Assembly: GCA_031553195.1 (NCBI GenBank)
Contig: JAVBLV010000001.1
Coordinates: forward strand, 62,001 to 126,000
Length of the DNA stretch: 64,000 nt
Origin: JAVBLV01 sp031553195
GTDB taxonomy: Bacteria > Bacteroidota > Bacteroidia > Bacteroidales > P3
Direction of reading: 5' to 3'
The notes under the pieces: generated by a model
Seen by the model: the letters and a program-made list of their open reading frames with translations, nothing else
Databases searched by the model: none
What the model was told of the DNA's origin: nothing
Made by a program: the position numbers and the translations under genes
Shown: one piece after another, positions 63,185 through 64,000 of the stretch
How positions within the stretch are numbered: the first letter of the stretch is position 1
How the letters are laid out: each line of letters starts with the position of its first letter

Positions 63185-63964
63185 ATGATTCTTTCAAAAA
63201 TAAAAATTAAGGAAATTGCCGGTTTAAAACATGGCAAACAAAGAATAGAACAACAGGCATTCCTGGTTGAAGGAATTAAAATGGTGGATGAACTTCTGAA
63301 AAGTTCAATTACAATTATTTGTATTTGCGCGACCCAGGAATGGATTATTCAAAATGAGAAGAAAATTGTCAATGTTCCCATTTATCAGATTTCTGAACAA
63401 GAGTTGAAAAAAATAAGCAATTTAAACACTCCAAATCAAGTGGTTGCCGTAGCCGGAATGCCGGAAATGAAAATAAATCAGAAAACAATTTATGAAAAAC
63501 TCACGCTTGTATTAGATGAAATCAAAGACCCCGGCAATATGGGCGCTATTATCCGGACAGCCGATTGGTTCGGAATAGAAAATATTGTTTGTTCTCCAAC
63601 ATCTGTCGATATCTATAATCCAAAAGTGATACAGTCAACAATGGGTTCTCTTTTTCGCGTCAAGATATTTTATTCGGATATTGTAGAATTCCTGAAACAA
63701 AAACCTTTGCAATTAGAAACTTATGGAACGCTTTTGTCCGGCAATTCGATTTATGAAAAGGAACTCAATGAAAAAGGATTGATTGTCATTGGAAACGAAT
63801 CCCAAGGCATTTCGCCTGAAGTACAAAATTTAATTACTCAACCTTTGCATATTCCCCGATTTTCTTCGAAATCCGGAGCAGAATCATTGAATGCCGCAAT
63901 GGCGACGGCTATTGTTTGTTCGGAATTCAGAAGAAGGACGCAAACACAGAAAAACCAGAAATAG
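63185..63964 (+). CDS. SpoU/TrmH-family RNA 2'-O-methyltransferase
   Basis: The 259-residue protein has an N-terminal substrate-binding domain (HGKQRIEQQAFLVEGIKMVDE) and a SPOUT domain with the knotted SAM-binding motifs: DEIKDPGNMGAIIRTADWFG, IVIGNESQGISPEV and PRFSSKSGAESLNAAMATAIV. It methylates the ribose 2'-O of rRNA or tRNA; the target base is not known. The length and the N-terminal domain suggest an RlmB-like rRNA enzyme more than TrmH. Nothing further downstream in the window. Confidence 0.93.
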   Translation: MILSKIKIKEIAGLKHGKQRIEQQAFLVEGIKMVDELLKSSITIICICATQEWIIQNEKKIVNVPIYQISEQELKKISNLNTPNQVVAVAGMPEMKINQKTIYEKLTLVLDEIKDPGNMGAIIRTADWFGIENIVCSPTSVDIYNPKVIQSTMGSLFRVKIFYSDIVEFLKQKPLQLETYGTLLSGNSIYEKELNEKGLIVIGNESQGISPEVQNLITQPLHIPRFSSKSGAESLNAAMATAIVCSEFRRRTQTQKNQK

Positions 63965-64000
63965 ACTATGTAATATAAATAGATAGAAATGGAATTTATC

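Overview
The window is a stretch of chromosome from a low-GC member of the Bacteroidota, most probably Bacteroidales. The signs are GldH, GSCFA, DUF6089, DUF4835 and DUF6913 family proteins, ribBA and coaBC fusions, an archaeal/eukaryal-type ProRS, promoters of the form TAnnTTTG (-7) with TTTG (-33), and almost no Shine-Dalgarno use. No rRNA, tRNA, CRISPR array, prophage or intact transposase gene was seen. Genes are ordinary housekeeping genes in short operons; the accessory content is mainly small non-coding mobile elements and gene remnants.

Layout. 1-8.6 kb (minus strand): a coiled-coil gene of the kind that precedes zapA, aag, ribBA, and the outer-membrane biogenesis block DUF6089-uppS-bamA-ompH-ompH. 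8.8-10.9 kb: exbB-exbD-tonB. 11-17.1 kb (plus): radical SAM protein, an SPFH membrane protein with a 58-residue ribbon-helix-helix protein, purQ, rnhB, DUF6913-dapA. 17.1-17.4 kb: a group II intron 5' fragment joined to an aspartyl-protease-like remnant. 17.5-22.8 kb (minus): a small beta-barrel protein, GT2, membrane-anchored OmpH-like protein, ftsA, ftsQ, with no ftsZ in its usual place. 23.5-26.5 kb: FadL-like protein and a strange Tyr/Trp/Gly-rich secreted protein, divergent from proS. 26.6-32.6 kb (plus): proS, prfB with a programmed +1 frameshift, yfcC-type transporter, gldH, yceI. 32.6-36.1 kb (minus): TPR-dedA-aroE-M50. 36.8-42.8 kb (plus): pckA, GT2, lipoprotein, polyprenyl-phosphate sugar transferase, nucleoside-recognition membrane protein. 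43.3-49.2 kb (plus): gadB, gadC, MFS exporter and a DcaP-like porin, an apparent acid-resistance island. 49.3-56.6 kb (minus): aminotransferase, DUF4835, coaBC, an MFS remnant and an M16 peptidase. 57-64 kb: glmS, pyrF, ECF sigma factor (minus), LD-carboxypeptidase, GSCFA, TrmH-type methyltransferase.

The most notable discovery is a family of about 160-bp non-coding elements, seven copies in 64 kb, all intergenic. Each has 12-13 bp terminal inverted repeats, and six are flanked by 3-bp direct repeats (TTA, TGA, CTA, TAA, TAA, TTA). One copy sits inside another: removing it together with one TTA restores the host copy to the expected length, which shows that the element moved as a unit. One copy entered the stop codon of the yfcC-type gene and rebuilt it as TAG; others lie at promoters or just before start codons. 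The target pattern TNA suggests mobilisation by an IS5-family (IS1031-type) transposase encoded elsewhere. A second, unrelated inverted-repeat element (18-bp perfect ends) lies at 13.7 kb.

Functionally, the window supplies envelope assembly (BamA, OmpH chaperones, UppS, GlmS, sugar transferase), division (FtsQ/FtsA), TonB energisation, vitamin and nucleotide synthesis (RibBA, CoaBC, PurQ, PyrF), gluconeogenesis (PckA), and glutamate-dependent acid resistance. The GadC here ends before the C-terminal plug known from E. coli.
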